Notes: generated from the sequence alone by a model not told the origin. 64,000 bases of DNA from Thermosynechococcus sp. (GCF_025999095.1 NZ_AP024678.1:1457527-1521526); one strand, 5' to 3'; shown: positions 17,794-29,609, counted from the stretch's first letter. Numbers and translations: made by a program.

Positions 17794-18032
17794 GGAACAC
17801 ACACGAGCCGACAGGGGAAACACACTAGCCATCAACGCTGCTTGAGAGAAGAAGAGCGATCGCTCTCAGGAGGGCCTCAATCTGATTACACCCAACGTGC
17901 CTCGGTGCAACGCCTGCAACCGTACCTTTATCCTCCCACGGCTGCCTTTGACTGCCTACCGTGTTTTCACTCAACTTTGCCACCCTTGAGCAAGAGGAAA
18001 TTCTCCCTCAGATTCCGTAAAACCACGGATGG
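17794..18032. other. Intergenic region with decayed-looking small frames
   Basis: About 240 bases between recJ and yebC, which converge. It contains an extended HIP1 palindrome AGAGCGATCGCTCT at 17853-17866. A frame from 17846 to the TGA at 17987 encodes a zinc-ribbon-like stretch (TPNVPRCNACNRTFILPR) but lacks an ATG; another frame ends at 18036 and has no recognisable features. I do not call a gene here. Confidence 0.35.
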
Positions 18033-18785
18033 CTAGACGTACATGGCCGCCATGAGGGCATCGCTCATCGTCACGTTGGTGGCCACACTTTGAATATCAT
18101 CGAGATTTTCGAGGGCATCCATCAGCTTAAGGAGGCGCCGTGCCGTGTCTTCATCGGTGATTTCTACGGTATTCATGGGAATCCAGCGGCTTTCGGTGTC
18201 GAGAACGGTATAGCCGTGGGCTTTGAGGGTTTCGCTGACGGTTTCAAGGGCAGGGACGGGACAACGCACCTCGGCCACCTCCTCTAGGATTTCGTAGGTT
18301 TCGACATCAGCCGCCAGGAGGGCTTCCAGGAAAGCTTCTTCGTCGCTAGGTGCAGTCACGGTCACAATGCCGCACTGTTCAAACATCCAGCCCACACAGC
18401 CAGTTTCGCCGAGGTTGCCCCCCTGTTTATTAAAGGCGGCCCGCAGATCTGCCGCCGTGCGATTGCGATTATCCGTGAGGGCTTCAATTAAAAACGCCAC
18501 TCCCCCCGGCCCGTAGCCTTCGTAGCGAATTTCTTCTAGGGGAGCATCACTGTCGAGGGTGCCAGTCCCTTTGGCGATCGCCCGCTCAATATTTTCGCTG
18601 GGAATCCCTGCTGCTTTGGCCTTCTCAATGGCACTGCGCAGTTGAAAGTTGCCCGCTGGATCCCCTCCCCCATGCCGAGCTGCAATAATGATTGCTCGCG
18701 AGAGCCGCGCAAAGATCTTGCCCTTTTGGGCATCCACCCGCGCCTTTTGCCGTTTAATGTTTGCCCACTTACTGTGACCTGCCAT
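18033..18785 (-). CDS. yebC: YebC/PmpR family regulatory protein
   Basis: 250-residue YebC/TACO1-family protein. Members act as DNA-binding regulators or help ribosomes through proline-rich stretches. ATG 18785 gives the invariant MAGHSKWANIKRQKARVDAQ; further marks are KIFARLSRAIIIAAR, GGDPAGNFQLRSAIEKAKAA, and YEGYGPGGVAFLIEALTDN. Full length. It follows psbK on the same strand by 84 bases, with a probable terminator between. A longer 5' frame is not conserved. Confidence 0.94.
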   Translation of the reverse strand: MAGHSKWANIKRQKARVDAQKGKIFARLSRAIIIAARHGGGDPAGNFQLRSAIEKAKAAGIPSENIERAIAKGTGTLDSDAPLEEIRYEGYGPGGVAFLIEALTDNRNRTAADLRAAFNKQGGNLGETGCVGWMFEQCGIVTVTAPSDEEAFLEALLAADVETYEILEEVAEVRCPVPALETVSETLKAHGYTVLDTESRWIPMNTVEITDEDTARRLLKLMDALENLDDIQSVATNVTMSDALMAAMYV

Positions 18786-18815
18786 AGGGGAAGCGCATGG
18801 AAAAGTCAGAAAGAA

Positions 18816-18835
18816 CCCCGCTGGAACCAACGGGG
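18816..18835 (-). terminator. Probable psbK terminator
   Basis: On the minus strand CCCCG and CGGGG bound a short inner stem (TTGG/CCAG), followed by TTCTTTCT. It lies 35 bases past the psbK stop and before the yebC ATG; the T run is interrupted, so termination may be partial. Confidence 0.55.
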
Positions 18836-18869
18836 CAAATCAACAGGGTTAGTTTGATCGAAGCTATCT

Positions 18870-19010
18870 TTAACGGAAACCAACAGCGGCTTGCCAAACA
18901 AAGGCCAAGGCCAAAAAGAGCACCGGAATCACTGGCAGCACATCCACGAGGGGATCAAAAATGGCGTAGGCTTCCGGCAGTTTCGCAACCAAAACCAAAG
19001 CATCAATCAT
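18870..19010 (-). CDS. psbK: Photosystem II reaction-centre protein K
   Basis: 46-residue precursor of the small PSII subunit PsbK, a single-helix thylakoid protein near CP43 that helps bind plastoquinone and carotenoid. The nine-residue leader MIDALVLVA is followed by [20 protein letters not shown], the known mature N-terminus, then a hydrophobic helix ending WQAAVGFR. The mature part is 37 residues, as in Thermosynechococcus from memory. AGGAAAA precedes the ATG. The gene is divergent from tadA and easy to miss by length. Confidence 0.97.
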
Positions 19011-19089
19011 GGTGTTTTCCTAAAAGAATTCAGCGATCGCAAGAGAACTGAAAAAATAGTACCATAGCGGCTGCGGCAACGGGATCGCC

Positions 19090-19584
19090 ATGCCAGACAT
19101 TCTCCTTTTATCAGAAACAGACCAGCACGACTTTTGGATGCAACAGGCGATCGCCCTGGCAGAACAGGCAGGAGCTGCCGATGAAGTGCCCGTGGGTGCG
19201 GTGATTGTCAGTGCTGAGAATGAACTCATTGCCACAGGGGAAAATCGTCGCCAGCGAGATCATGACCCCACTGCCCATGCGGAAATCATTGCCCTACGCC
19301 GCGCCGGTCAACGTCTAGGTACGTGGTATTTAACGGGCTGCCGCCTCTATGTGACCCTAGAACCCTGCCCGATGTGTGCCGGTGCCATTGTCCAGGCCCG
19401 CATTCACACCCTTATCTATGGGACGACGGATCCAAAATCAGGGGCAATTGATTCGGTGCTGCAACTGCCCCATAGCCCAGCGGTATTCCACCGGCTTCAG
19501 GTCATTGGCGGGGTTCAGGCAACCGCCTGTCGGCAGCAGTTGCAAAGGTGGTTTCGCCAGCATCGTCAGAAAGAACGGCAATAA
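19090..19584 (+). CDS. tadA: tRNA-specific adenosine deaminase
   Basis: 164-residue zinc deaminase converting adenosine-34 to inosine in tRNA-Arg(ACG). Zn site and proton shuttle: HAEIIAL and PCPMCAGAIVQA; substrate-site motifs VPVGAVIV and ATGENRRQRDHDPTAHAE are present. ATG at 19090 fits family length after a short N-terminal extension. It converges on folK, with an 83-base antiparallel overlap of the two 3' ends. Confidence 0.94.
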   Translation: MPDILLLSETDQHDFWMQQAIALAEQAGAADEVPVGAVIVSAENELIATGENRRQRDHDPTAHAEIIALRRAGQRLGTWYLTGCRLYVTLEPCPMCAGAIVQARIHTLIYGTTDPKSGAIDSVLQLPHSPAVFHRLQVIGGVQATACRQQLQRWFRQHRQKERQ

Positions 19585-20086
19585 TGCCTGCATCCCCCAC
19601 CCGCTCCCGTAGGGTTTGGATGGTTTCACCCAGGAGGGGATGGCGCCACTGCGGAGCGATCGCCGCAAGGGGCACAAGGACAAAGGGACGCTCTGCCAAG
19701 CGGGGATGGGGCACGGTCAAGTCTGGGGTGCGAATGCTGCGATCGCCATAGAGCAGTAGATCGAGATCCAGGGTACGGGCCCCCCAATGCTCTTGTCGTT
19801 GGCGACCAAACTGCGCTTCGATCGCCTGCAGCCTTTTTAGGAGCGCCCAAGGGGAGAGTTGCACCTGAGCAAGGAGGCAACCATTCCAGTAGTCCGGTTG
19901 AGGAGGACCAACAGGAGCAGTGCGATACCACGGCGAGCAGGCTAAGACACTGATCCCCGGCGTTTGGGCAAGCACTTGGAGAGCTGAGCGCAGTTGCAGC
20001 AATGGCTGACCCAGGTTGCTGCCGAGAGCGATCGCCACGAGGGGGGGGTCAGACGGGGATATACTTAAGTCAGTGCATTCTACCAT
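19502..20086 (-). CDS. folK: 6-hydroxymethyl-7,8-dihydropterin pyrophosphokinase
   Basis: 194-residue HPPK of the folate pathway, transferring pyrophosphate from ATP to the pterin. Signature: AIALGSNLGQP, SPWYRTAPVGPPQPDYWNGC, RTLDLDLLLYGDRSIRTPDL, VPHPRLAERPFVLVPL. The last 28 or so residues lie over the tadA 3' end and are variable, so the effective enzyme ends near residue 165. ATG 20086 is divergent from btpA, 69 bases away. Confidence 0.93.
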   Translation of the reverse strand: MVECTDLSISPSDPPLVAIALGSNLGQPLLQLRSALQVLAQTPGISVLACSPWYRTAPVGPPQPDYWNGCLLAQVQLSPWALLKRLQAIEAQFGRQRQEHWGARTLDLDLLLYGDRSIRTPDLTVPHPRLAERPFVLVPLAAIAPQWRHPLLGETIQTLRERVGDAGIIAVLSDDAGETTFATAADRRLPEPRQ

Positions 20087-20155
20087 TGTGCCTGTGGAGA
20101 GTGCCGCTCACTCCTCCTGTTATACCTGCACTGTTCACCTATTGCCAAAATCGTT

Positions 20156-21046
20156 GTGGATCTCCGGACTCTCTTTCATACTGCAACCCCAGTCATTGGC
20201 GTTGTCCACCTCCTTCCCTTACCCACCTCCGCCCGTTGGGGGGGGAGTCTCAAGGCTGTTATTGACCGCGCCGAACAGGAAGCCACAGCCCTTGCGTCGG
20301 GGGGAGTCAATGCCATTATTGTTGAGAATTTCTTTGATGCGCCCTTCAGCAAAGATCGGGTGGATGCTGCTGTCGTCAGTGCCATGACCTTAGTGGTGCA
20401 GCGGTTAAAGAATCTGGTAGCTGTGCCCATTGGCCTTAATGTGCTGCGCAATGATGCCTTTAGTGGGCTGGCGATCGCTGCCTGTACGGGGGCCCAATTT
20501 ATCCGCGTCAATGTCCTCACCGGGGTCATGGCCACCGATCAAGGCATTATCGAAGGTCAAGCCCATCAATTGCTGCGCTACCGCCGTGAACTGGGGCAAG
20601 ACATCAAAATTTTTGCCGATGTGATGGTGAAGCACGCCCAGCCCCTCCACAGCCCGAATCTGGCCACGGCAGTACGGGACACCTTTGACCGCGGACTCGC
20701 CGATGGGGTGATTCTCTCCGGTTGGGCAACAGGACAGCCACCCACCGAGGAGGATCTATCCGTTGCCGCTAGTGCCGCTAAGGGACAACCCCTTTTTATT
20801 GGCAGCGGTGCCTCTTGGGACAATGTGGAGCAGTTGGCGCCCTACGTCAACGGCGTCATTGTTGCCAGTTCCCTGAAGCGCAATGGTCAGATTGAACAAC
20901 CCATTGACCCCATTCGGGTCAGCCGTTTTGTTGAAGCCTGGCAGCGGGCCCACCACAAGCTTCAGGACGTCGATCGCGCCAATGCCAACTGCCGAGGCTC
21001 GATCAATGAACCCCTGCCAGCCATGGTTGTGCACGGGCAAAGGTAG
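20156..21046 (+). CDS. btpA: Photosystem I biogenesis protein BtpA
   Basis: 296-residue BtpA, a TIM-barrel-like extrinsic thylakoid protein needed for stable accumulation of PSI core proteins in Synechocystis. Characteristic stretches: VIGVVHLLPLPTSARWGG, GVNAIIVENFFDAPFSKDRV, VPIGLNVLRNDAFSGLAIA, QFIRVNVLTGVMATDQGIIEG (20 of it shown in parts), DGVILSGWATGQPP. The start is GTG at 20156; upstream in-frame ATG is absent. The stop abuts, convergent, the hisG stop. Confidence 0.93.
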   Translation: MDLRTLFHTATPVIGVVHLLPLPTSARWGGSLKAVIDRAEQEATALASGGVNAIIVENFFDAPFSKDRVDAAVVSAMTLVVQRLKNLVAVPIGLNVLRNDAFSGLAIAACTGAQFIRVNVLTGVMATDQGIIEGQAHQLLRYRRELGQDIKIFADVMVKHAQPLHSPNLATAVRDTFDRGLADGVILSGWATGQPPTEEDLSVAASAAKGQPLFIGSGASWDNVEQLAPYVNGVIVASSLKRNGQIEQPIDPIRVSRFVEAWQRAHHKLQDVDRANANCRGSINEPLPAMVVHGQR

Positions 21047-21682
21047 TCAGGCGATCGCCCCTGTTAACTGTGGAACGTACTGCCCAAGACCATTGAGGTT
21101 GAGGCGATAGCTGCGGGGATGGGCAATCAAGTAGGCAGTGCTGCTAAAGATTTGCTCTAACTCCACAAGGCCATTTTCCTTGAGGGTCCGTCCCGTTGAC
21201 ACCAAATCCACAATTGCCTCCGCCATGCCCATAATTGGCCCCAGTTCCACTGAACCATAGAGAGGCACAATATCCACGGGCAAATCCAACTGCTGGAAAA
21301 AGGCATCGGCACAGCGGACAAACTTTGAGACAACGCGGCAATGGGGGGGCAAATCGCGGACACTGCGGTAGGGGCTAGAGGCTTTAACGGCCACCGATAG
21401 ACGACACTGACCAAAGCCCAAATCCGCTAGTTTGGCCACGTGGGGATTTTTTTCCCGCAGCACGTCATACCCGACAATGCCCAACTGCGCTTGACCATAC
21501 TGCACATAGACGGGGACATCCTGGGCACGGACCAAAAGGGCGCGGGCACGGCCATCCTGAGAGAGAACCTGCAGTTGCCGATTGCCCGGCTCTAGGAGCG
21601 CTGCAAAATTTAAGCCCAGCCGTTGGAAGTAGGCAATACTGTCCTTGAGTAGGGCACCTTTGGGTAGGGCGATCGTTAGCAT
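21047..21682 (-). CDS. hisG: ATP phosphoribosyltransferase, short catalytic form
   Basis: 211-residue HisG short form, the first enzyme of histidine synthesis (ATP + PRPP to PR-ATP). It starts [19 protein letters not shown] and has [20 protein letters not shown] plus the PRPP-binding [18 protein letters not shown]. The C-terminal regulatory domain of long HisG is missing, so the enzyme needs HisZ, encoded directly upstream. The gap to hisZ is 3 bases, indicating an operon. Confidence 0.96.
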   Translation of the reverse strand: MLTIALPKGALLKDSIAYFQRLGLNFAALLEPGNRQLQVLSQDGRARALLVRAQDVPVYVQYGQAQLGIVGYDVLREKNPHVAKLADLGFGQCRLSVAVKASSPYRSVRDLPPHCRVVSKFVRCADAFFQQLDLPVDIVPLYGSVELGPIMGMAEAIVDLVSTGRTLKENGLVELEQIFSSTAYLIAHPRSYRLNLNGLGQYVPQLTGAIA

Positions 21683-21685
21683 GGC

Positions 21686-22912
21686 CTAGACACTCTGAAT
21701 CTGCAAATAGGTTGCCCCATCACTGAGGGCTTCAATCTGCGGTGGCGCATCACTCTCAATCCAAGCAATATAGGGAATCTGGCGATCGCGGGCATAGGCG
21801 CGGATTTGCTCTGGCGCCAGATCCAGAAGTGCCAACTCCACCCGGGTCGAGCCATCCGAGCGCAGTGTTTGGGCATGGTGGAGGGCAGCAGCGAGGGCGC
21901 TGGCTGTGCGGGGCACCACAAGCCATTGACTGCGGGGGGCTAATAGGGCGGCTGGGGGAATGGCGATCGCCTGCAGCAGCGCTTCAACATTAAAAACAAA
22001 ACCAATCCCTGGCACTGCGGCACCGTCGGGATGGTAAATACTGAGCAGTTGATCATAGCGCCCCCCTTGAGCCACCAACCGCAGTTCCGTTGCTGTAGGA
22101 ATCAAGACCTCAAAGATAATCCCTGTGTAGTAATCAAAGGACTGCACAAGGCTAAGATCCAGGGTAATGGCCAAGGACTCCGCCACCAACGCCAACAACT
22201 GTTGAAGTTCCCCAAAGCGATCAACAACCCCTGCAACATCAGACCACTGTGCCAAACGTTCCGCCACTTCCTTTGGGGTGCCCCGTAGATCAAAAAGGGC
22301 CAGGGCGCGATCGCGCCAAGGGGCAGGGAGAGCCTGCAAACTGACGCGGTCTAAATTGGCCAGGCATTGGCGGACGGTTTTTTGGAGGTCCGCTGGAAAG
22401 GTACTGAGCAACTGTTGCGTCAGGTGGGCATCCCCCACCAAAAGATAGGCCTCTTCAACCGCTAAAGCCCCCAGGCACTCCTGCACCAGCCAGAGAATTT
22501 CTGCATCCGCCGCCAAACCAGTGGCCCCCAGTAGTTCGACCCCCGCTTGGAAAAATTCCTGCTGATTCCCCAACTGTGCCCCGGTAGTGCGCCGAAAGAC
22601 ATTGGCTTTATAGTACAGCCTTTGGGGCAGTTGCATCCCTGCCATACGGGTCACCGCAGCCCGAGCAATGGAAGCCGTTAATTCTGGTCGCAATCCCAAG
22701 GGTTCATCCCCACTCCCCTGCACTTGAATAACCGTTTCTGGATGGACAGTGCCCCCCGCGGTGAGGGTTGCCAGGGTCTCAATTGTGGGGGTGATAATTT
22801 CTTGGTAGCCCCAGCTTTGGAAGACGCGCTCTAGGCGTTGCTCTAGCCACCGTTGCCGTGCCACATCAAGGGGCAAAATATCGCGGGCACCACAGGCAGG
22901 TTGATAGACCAT
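21686..22912 (-). CDS. hisZ: ATP phosphoribosyltransferase regulatory subunit
   Basis: 408-residue HisRS-like paralogue without tRNA-charging activity that forms the hetero-octameric ATP-PRT with short HisG and confers histidine feedback. It keeps class II synthetase-like stretches (GARDILPLDVARQRWLEQRL, EPLGLRPELTASIARAAV, SFDYYTGIIFEVL) but the HisRS anticodon-binding domain is replaced by a short tail. It lies directly before hisG, and six bases after the DnaJ/TPR gene on the same strand. Confidence 0.94.
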   Translation of the reverse strand: MVYQPACGARDILPLDVARQRWLEQRLERVFQSWGYQEIITPTIETLATLTAGGTVHPETVIQVQGSGDEPLGLRPELTASIARAAVTRMAGMQLPQRLYYKANVFRRTTGAQLGNQQEFFQAGVELLGATGLAADAEILWLVQECLGALAVEEAYLLVGDAHLTQQLLSTFPADLQKTVRQCLANLDRVSLQALPAPWRDRALALFDLRGTPKEVAERLAQWSDVAGVVDRFGELQQLLALVAESLAITLDLSLVQSFDYYTGIIFEVLIPTATELRLVAQGGRYDQLLSIYHPDGAAVPGIGFVFNVEALLQAIAIPPAALLAPRSQWLVVPRTASALAAALHHAQTLRSDGSTRVELALLDLAPEQIRAYARDRQIPYIAWIESDAPPQIEALSDGATYLQIQSV

Positions 22913-22918
22913 AGTGAA

Positions 22919-23869
22919 TTATTTTTTCCCAAAAAGACCAAAGAAGGAGAATTTCTTTTGCTCCGGTTTTGGTGGCTCAGTACTTTTTTGCTGTTTCTGG
23001 GCTTGGCGCTCTTTTTTGTTAATGGCTTCGAGTCCCTGTATTGCCATTACCTCTTGAGGATTGAGCTTCAGGGCTTGATTAAAGTGAATTTTGGCCATGC
23101 TGAGGGAGCCTTGCTGCAGATACACCTTGCCTAGTAGGGCATGGCAGCGAGCACTGCGGGGGTCAATTTTCAGGGCATCCTTCAGTTCTTTGATAGCCTC
23201 CAGATAGATGCCTTTATTGAAGAGTTCCTCTGCCCGTCGGAAGTATTGCTCTGTAAATTGCTCTGTTTTGGAAACTTCTGTAGAGGGTGTCGTCCCTGGG
23301 GTGGCTACTGGTGTGGCATGCCCTTGGGTTGTCGCCTCTGATTTAGCTGCAGCCGCAGGTGTAGAAACGCTAGGCGTGGCCGCCGTTGCCTGGCCGCCCG
23401 CCGATCGCCACAGGTAAATTAAATTCAGTTCACTAATTTGTTCGCTGATTTTTAGCGCATTGTTTAAGTCTTTGTATTGATCTTGGGCAAGGGTATTGAG
23501 AGCCCTGTGATAGGCCTCTTCAACATTGGTAGCGTTAAAGACTTCCTGTGCCAAATCAAAGGTGGGTGTGGGCACAATATTAGCTGTTAGCAGTTGCTTT
23601 TCCAGCAAGCGCAAAATGACTTGATATTCTTCCCGCTCTTTTTCTTGGGAAAGCACTTCATAGGCAGGATTCACAAACTTCGAGAGCAAATCACTGGCCA
23701 TTTTTTTACCCGATTCATCATCACGACTATCGGGGTGCAGTGTCTTGGCAATTTTGAGATACCGCTTGCGAATTTCCCCGGGTGCTGCTGACAATGGAAT
23801 ACCGAGGGCAGCATGGAGATCCCGTTTGGAGTTAAAGCGACCCAGACCGTGATTGATCTCGAAGGGCAT
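22919..23869 (-). CDS. DnaJ-domain protein with TPR repeats
   Basis: 316-residue co-chaperone-like protein. Residues about 15-85 form a J domain with the essential HPD at 45-47 (KTLHPDSRDD). A low-complexity Ala/Thr/Pro linker spans about 180-220. Residues 225-300 hold two TPR motifs (AEELFNKGIYLEAIKELKDA, SLSMAKIHFNQALKLNP), then a Lys-rich tail ending KKFSFFGLFGKK. ATG 23869 (MPFEINHGLG) is preferred; the longer frame adds 42 unconserved residues. It lies 6 bases before hisZ. Its Hsp70 partner and client are unknown. Confidence 0.88.
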   Translation of the reverse strand: MPFEINHGLGRFNSKRDLHAALGIPLSAAPGEIRKRYLKIAKTLHPDSRDDESGKKMASDLLSKFVNPAYEVLSQEKEREEYQVILRLLEKQLLTANIVPTPTFDLAQEVFNATNVEEAYHRALNTLAQDQYKDLNNALKISEQISELNLIYLWRSAGGQATAATPSVSTPAAAAKSEATTQGHATPVATPGTTPSTEVSKTEQFTEQYFRRAEELFNKGIYLEAIKELKDALKIDPRSARCHALLGKVYLQQGSLSMAKIHFNQALKLNPQEVMAIQGLEAINKKERQAQKQQKSTEPPKPEQKKFSFFGLFGKK

Positions 23870-23991
23870 AGTCAGTGAAACCGCAGGGGCAGAACATTCC
23901 TTAATTATAGCTGCTGATAGCGGGGCTTGGCGACGCCAGGTTAAAGCGACAGGAATCCCTGAAGGCAACAGGCCCGCAGCGGTGAACCCCC

Positions 23992-24867
23992 TCAAGCAAA
24001 GACTGCCGTGCGATTACCATACACCAGAATCCGATTTTGCAAATGCAGCCGTACCGCCCGCGCCAACACCACCCGTTCCAAATCCTTGCCCTTGCGGATG
24101 AGATCTGCTACCGTATCGCGATGGCTCACAGGCACCACCGCCTGCTCAATGATTGGCCCTTCATCCAAATCCACGGTGGCATAGTGGGCAGTGGCACCAA
24201 TGATTTTGACCCCCCGCTCATAGGCACGGTGGTAGGGGTTAGCTCCCGCAAAGGCCGGCAAGAAGGAATGGTGGATGTTGATCACTTGGGGAAAGGCCTC
24301 AATAAAATCAGGACTGAGCACCTGCATATACTTAGCCAGCACCACCAGATCAATCCTGTAGTCCTTGAGGAGTTGCAGTTCCTTGGCTTCCGCAAGGGGC
24401 TTGGTCTCTGGCGTCACAGGAATATAGTGAAAATCAATGCCAAATTGCTCGGCAATGGGACGCAAATGCTCATGGTTACTGATAATCAGGGGAATTTCTG
24501 CAAAGAGATCCCCCGCCCGCTGCCGCAGCAGCAAGTCCCATAGACAATGATCTTGGCGGCTTACCCAAATGGCCAAGCGATAGGGAATATCCGATGCCCG
24601 CAACTGCCAGCGCACCCCCTGCCAACTGGCAAAGACCTTTTCCCGCTGCGCATAGTTGATGAAAGTGGTGGCAATTTGATCCCGGGGGATTTCAAAGCCT
24701 TCTAATTCCCACTCCAACCGGGAGAGAAAAATACCGGCAACGGCGTCGGTGTGGTGGTCGGCATGGACAATGTTGCCGTTGTAGCGATAGACAAACTGCG
24801 CTAACTTGGCCACTAGTCCCCGTTGATCGGGACAGGAGATACAGAGGGTCATTGTCGGCCGGGGCAT
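23992..24867 (-). CDS. purU: Formyltetrahydrofolate deformylase
   Basis: 291-residue PurU, hydrolysing 10-formyl-THF to formate and THF, which balances one-carbon units. N-terminal ACT domain (about 5-85: TLCISCPDQRGLVAKLAQFV) and C-terminal formyltransferase-fold domain with VVLAKYMQVLSPDF, NIHHSFLPAFAGANPYHRA, and IGATAHYATVDLDEGPII, which carry the catalytic Asn/His/Asp. ATG 24867; an ATG five codons later is equally possible. Confidence 0.95.
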   Translation of the reverse strand: MPRPTMTLCISCPDQRGLVAKLAQFVYRYNGNIVHADHHTDAVAGIFLSRLEWELEGFEIPRDQIATTFINYAQREKVFASWQGVRWQLRASDIPYRLAIWVSRQDHCLWDLLLRQRAGDLFAEIPLIISNHEHLRPIAEQFGIDFHYIPVTPETKPLAEAKELQLLKDYRIDLVVLAKYMQVLSPDFIEAFPQVINIHHSFLPAFAGANPYHRAYERGVKIIGATAHYATVDLDEGPIIEQAVVPVSHRDTVADLIRKGKDLERVVLARAVRLHLQNRILVYGNRTAVFA

Positions 24868-24906
24868 AGGGTAGGGACCAATTAAGCCAGAGCAACCTGT
24901 ATTCTA

Positions 24907-27768
24907 CTACTGCTGATGACTGGCAAAGCGATTCAATGCCTTGGCAAGATACCGCCCGGTGTAGGATTGGGGCATCAGTGCCACTGCTTCAGGGGTACCG
25001 ACGGCAACCACTTCTCCGCCGCGATCGCCCCCCTCCGGTCCAAGGTCAATGATCCAATCGGCACAGCGAATCACATCGAGATTGTGCTCAATCACCAGAA
25101 TCGAGTTGCCCTTGTCCACAAGCCGCTGCAGTACATCGAGGAGTTTGTGCACATCGTAGAAGGACAGCCCCGTGGTGGGCTCATCAATCAGGTAGAGGGT
25201 TTTACCGGTGGCGCGGCGCGATAGCTCAGCCGCCAGTTTAAGGCGTTGGGCTTCGCCCCCAGAGAGGGTGGGGGCAGTTTGTCCCAATTTCAGATAGCCC
25301 AGGCCGACATCCACCAAGGTTTGCAGCTTGCTGACTGCCTTGGGAATGTTTTCAAAAAACGCCAAGGCGGTCTCTGCGGTCATCTCCAAGACATCGGCAA
25401 TCGAACAGCCCTTGTACTTTACTTGCAAGGTCTCGCGATTGTAGCGTGTCCCTTTGCACACCTCGCACTGGACATAGACATCGGGCAAAAAATTCATCGC
25501 AATGACATTCACCCCTTGGCCACCGCAGGCCTCACAGCGGCCCCCCTTGATATTGAAGGAAAAGTGCCCCGGTTTGTAGCCCCGGGCTTTGGCCTCAACG
25601 GTTTGGCTAAAGACTTCGCGGATGACATCAAAAACGCCAACGTAGGTGGCAGGGTTAGAGCGGGGCGTCCGACCAATGGGAGACTGGTCAATGACAATCG
25701 CTTTGTCAATGGCCTCTAGGCCTTGAATCTCCCCAATTTCCTTTGGCAGCGGCACATTCTGACCCAGATGGTGCTGGAGGGCAGGATAGAGAACCTCGTG
25801 CATGAGGGTGGACTTGCCTGACCCCGATACTCCCGTTAGACACACCAGTTTGCCGAGGGGAATTTCTACAGTGATGTTCTTGAGGTTGTGGCGAGAGACA
25901 TTTTTTAGAATCAGGGATTTGCCATTCCCCGGCCGGCGAGCGCTGGGGGTTTCAATGCGCTTGCGCCCCGCCAGATAAGCCCCTGTCAGGGAGTCGGGAT
26001 GGTTGAGAATCGCCTCGAGGCTGCCTTGCGCCACAATCTGACCGCCGTGGATTCCCGCCCCTGGGCCAATATCAACAATGTAATCGGCAGCCCGGATCGT
26101 GTCTTCGTCGTGTTCGACAACAATCAGGGTATTCCCCAAGTCCCGCAGGCGAAACAGTGTTTGCAGCAGACGATCGTTATCCCGTTGATGCAAGCCAATA
26201 CTCGGTTCATCCAGGACATAGAGGACACCCGTCAAGCCAGAGCCAATTTGGCTCGCCAAGCGAATGCGTTGGGCTTCACCCCCAGACAGAGTTGCTGCAC
26301 TGCGATCCAGGGTCAGGTAATCTAGCCCCACATCCACCAGAAACTGCAACCGCGCCGTCACTTCCCGCAAGGCTAGTGCCGCAATTTGTTGTTGGCGAGG
26401 CGTAAGTTGCAGGGATTGAAGTCGTGCTAAACACTCGCGGATTGAAACACCAGTGAGATCCGTGAGGCGGTATTGCCCCAAGCGCACCGCCAAGGCTGCC
26501 GGCTTCAGACGTTGCCCCTGACAGGCAGGACAGGTCTGATTGACTTGGTAGGCTTCCAGTTTTTGCCGGTAGGTCTCGGAGGTGGTTTCGCGATACTGCC
26601 GCTCGAGAATGGGAATCACCCCTTGGAATTGGCGGTAATAGTCCCGTTTGCGGTAGCGGGAATCGGCGGGGACCAAAATTGGGGTATCGGTGCCGTAGAG
26701 AATGATTTCCCGCTGTAATTCCGTCAGACGGTACCACGGTGCATTGATGTCAAAGTCAAAGGCTTCGGCAATGCCGCACAGGAGGGCAAGGTAGTAGTCA
26801 TGTTCCTTTTCAGCCCAGGGGGCGATCGCCCGATAGACCGGTAATGCTGGATTGGGCACAATCAACTCCGGGCTAAATTGACGCAAGTAGCCCAAACCGT
26901 GACACTCCGGGCAGGCCCCATAGGGGGAGTTAAAGGAAAACAGCCGTGGGGATAGCTCATCCATGACTGCCCCATGCTCAGGACAGGCAAAATTCTCGGA
27001 AAATAGCAGGGTTTGTGCCCATTCGCCAGGGTCACGGGGCACCACAGTGACCATTGCCGTGCCATTGCCCTGGTGCAATGCGGTTCGCAGCGAGTCGGCT
27101 AAGCGTTCTTCAATACCCGGCTTGAGCACCAGGCGATCCACGACCAGTTCAATGGTGTGGGCATGGTTTTTCTCCAGTTCAATCGCCTCACTGAGTTCGC
27201 GCACCTCGCCATTGATGCGAACCCGCACAAAGCCTTCACTGGCCAAACTCGACAGGAGTTTTTTGTGGGTACCCTTCTTGCCCTTGACAAGGGGCGCCAA
27301 GACTTGAAAGCGGCTCTGGGGCGGTAACTCCATGACCTGATCCACCATTTCATCAATGGTTTGGGGGCGGATCGAGCGATCGCAGTGGGGGCAGTGGGGT
27401 TCACCGGCACGGCCATAAAGCAGCCGCAGGTAGTCATAGATTTCCGTAACGGTGCCCACGGTTGAGCGGGGATTGTGGGAAGTGGACTTCTGATCAATTG
27501 AAACGGCAGGACTCAATCCCTCAATGGCATCTACATCCGGCTTGTCCAACTGGCCGAGGAACTGCCGCGCATAGGCACTCAGGGACTCCACATAACGGCG
27601 CTGGCCTTCGGCAAAAATCGTGTCAAAGGCAAGGGAGGACTTTCCCGAACCGGAAACCCCAGTCATTACAATCAGGCGATCGCGGGGAAGATCGAGGTCA
27701 ATGTTTTTCAGATTATGCTGCCGTGCACCTCGAATGCGAATTGCATCCGTAGGGACTGGATCGCCCAT
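24907..27768 (-). CDS. uvrA: Excinuclease ABC subunit A
   Basis: 953-residue DNA damage sensor of nucleotide excision repair. Two ABC modules with Walker A sites [14 protein letters not shown] and [14 protein letters not shown], signatures [13 protein letters not shown] and [14 protein letters not shown], and zinc modules ([32 protein letters not shown] with [10 protein letters not shown]). It is full length. Immediately downstream on the same strand is purU, 39 bases away. Confidence 0.98.
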   Translation of the reverse strand: MGDPVPTDAIRIRGARQHNLKNIDLDLPRDRLIVMTGVSGSGKSSLAFDTIFAEGQRRYVESLSAYARQFLGQLDKPDVDAIEGLSPAVSIDQKSTSHNPRSTVGTVTEIYDYLRLLYGRAGEPHCPHCDRSIRPQTIDEMVDQVMELPPQSRFQVLAPLVKGKKGTHKKLLSSLASEGFVRVRINGEVRELSEAIELEKNHAHTIELVVDRLVLKPGIEERLADSLRTALHQGNGTAMVTVVPRDPGEWAQTLLFSENFACPEHGAVMDELSPRLFSFNSPYGACPECHGLGYLRQFSPELIVPNPALPVYRAIAPWAEKEHDYYLALLCGIAEAFDFDINAPWYRLTELQREIILYGTDTPILVPADSRYRKRDYYRQFQGVIPILERQYRETTSETYRQKLEAYQVNQTCPACQGQRLKPAALAVRLGQYRLTDLTGVSIRECLARLQSLQLTPRQQQIAALALREVTARLQFLVDVGLDYLTLDRSAATLSGGEAQRIRLASQIGSGLTGVLYVLDEPSIGLHQRDNDRLLQTLFRLRDLGNTLIVVEHDEDTIRAADYIVDIGPGAGIHGGQIVAQGSLEAILNHPDSLTGAYLAGRKRIETPSARRPGNGKSLILKNVSRHNLKNITVEIPLGKLVCLTGVSGSGKSTLMHEVLYPALQHHLGQNVPLPKEIGEIQGLEAIDKAIVIDQSPIGRTPRSNPATYVGVFDVIREVFSQTVEAKARGYKPGHFSFNIKGGRCEACGGQGVNVIAMNFLPDVYVQCEVCKGTRYNRETLQVKYKGCSIADVLEMTAETALAFFENIPKAVSKLQTLVDVGLGYLKLGQTAPTLSGGEAQRLKLAAELSRRATGKTLYLIDEPTTGLSFYDVHKLLDVLQRLVDKGNSILVIEHNLDVIRCADWIIDLGPEGGDRGGEVVAVGTPEAVALMPQSYTGRYLAKALNRFASHQQ

Positions 27769-27853
27769 AGAACAAAGAAGAAATGTTAAAAAACGTTACA
27801 TTGAGGCCTATTATAGCAACCCGGCCAGACCCTGTCGCAGCCACTCAGCCATG

Positions 27854-27882
27854 AAAAAAGCGGGGTCTGGTTGCCCCGCTTT
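27854..27882 (-). terminator. Intrinsic terminator of groES-groEL
   Basis: On the minus strand a 9-bp stem AAAGCGGGG/CCCCGCTTT with an 8-base loop, followed by a run of T (27859 to 27854). It is 80 bases past the groEL stop and just before uvrA. A strong rho-independent terminator. Confidence 0.85.
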
Positions 27883-27962
27883 CCGTCTGATTCAGGTGAT
27901 GCTGGGTAACCCCAGCCTAGGCAGGTTCAGGGATTTACTCTGTGCCCAGGGTAGGGATGGGC

Positions 27963-29609
<1,647 letters not shown>

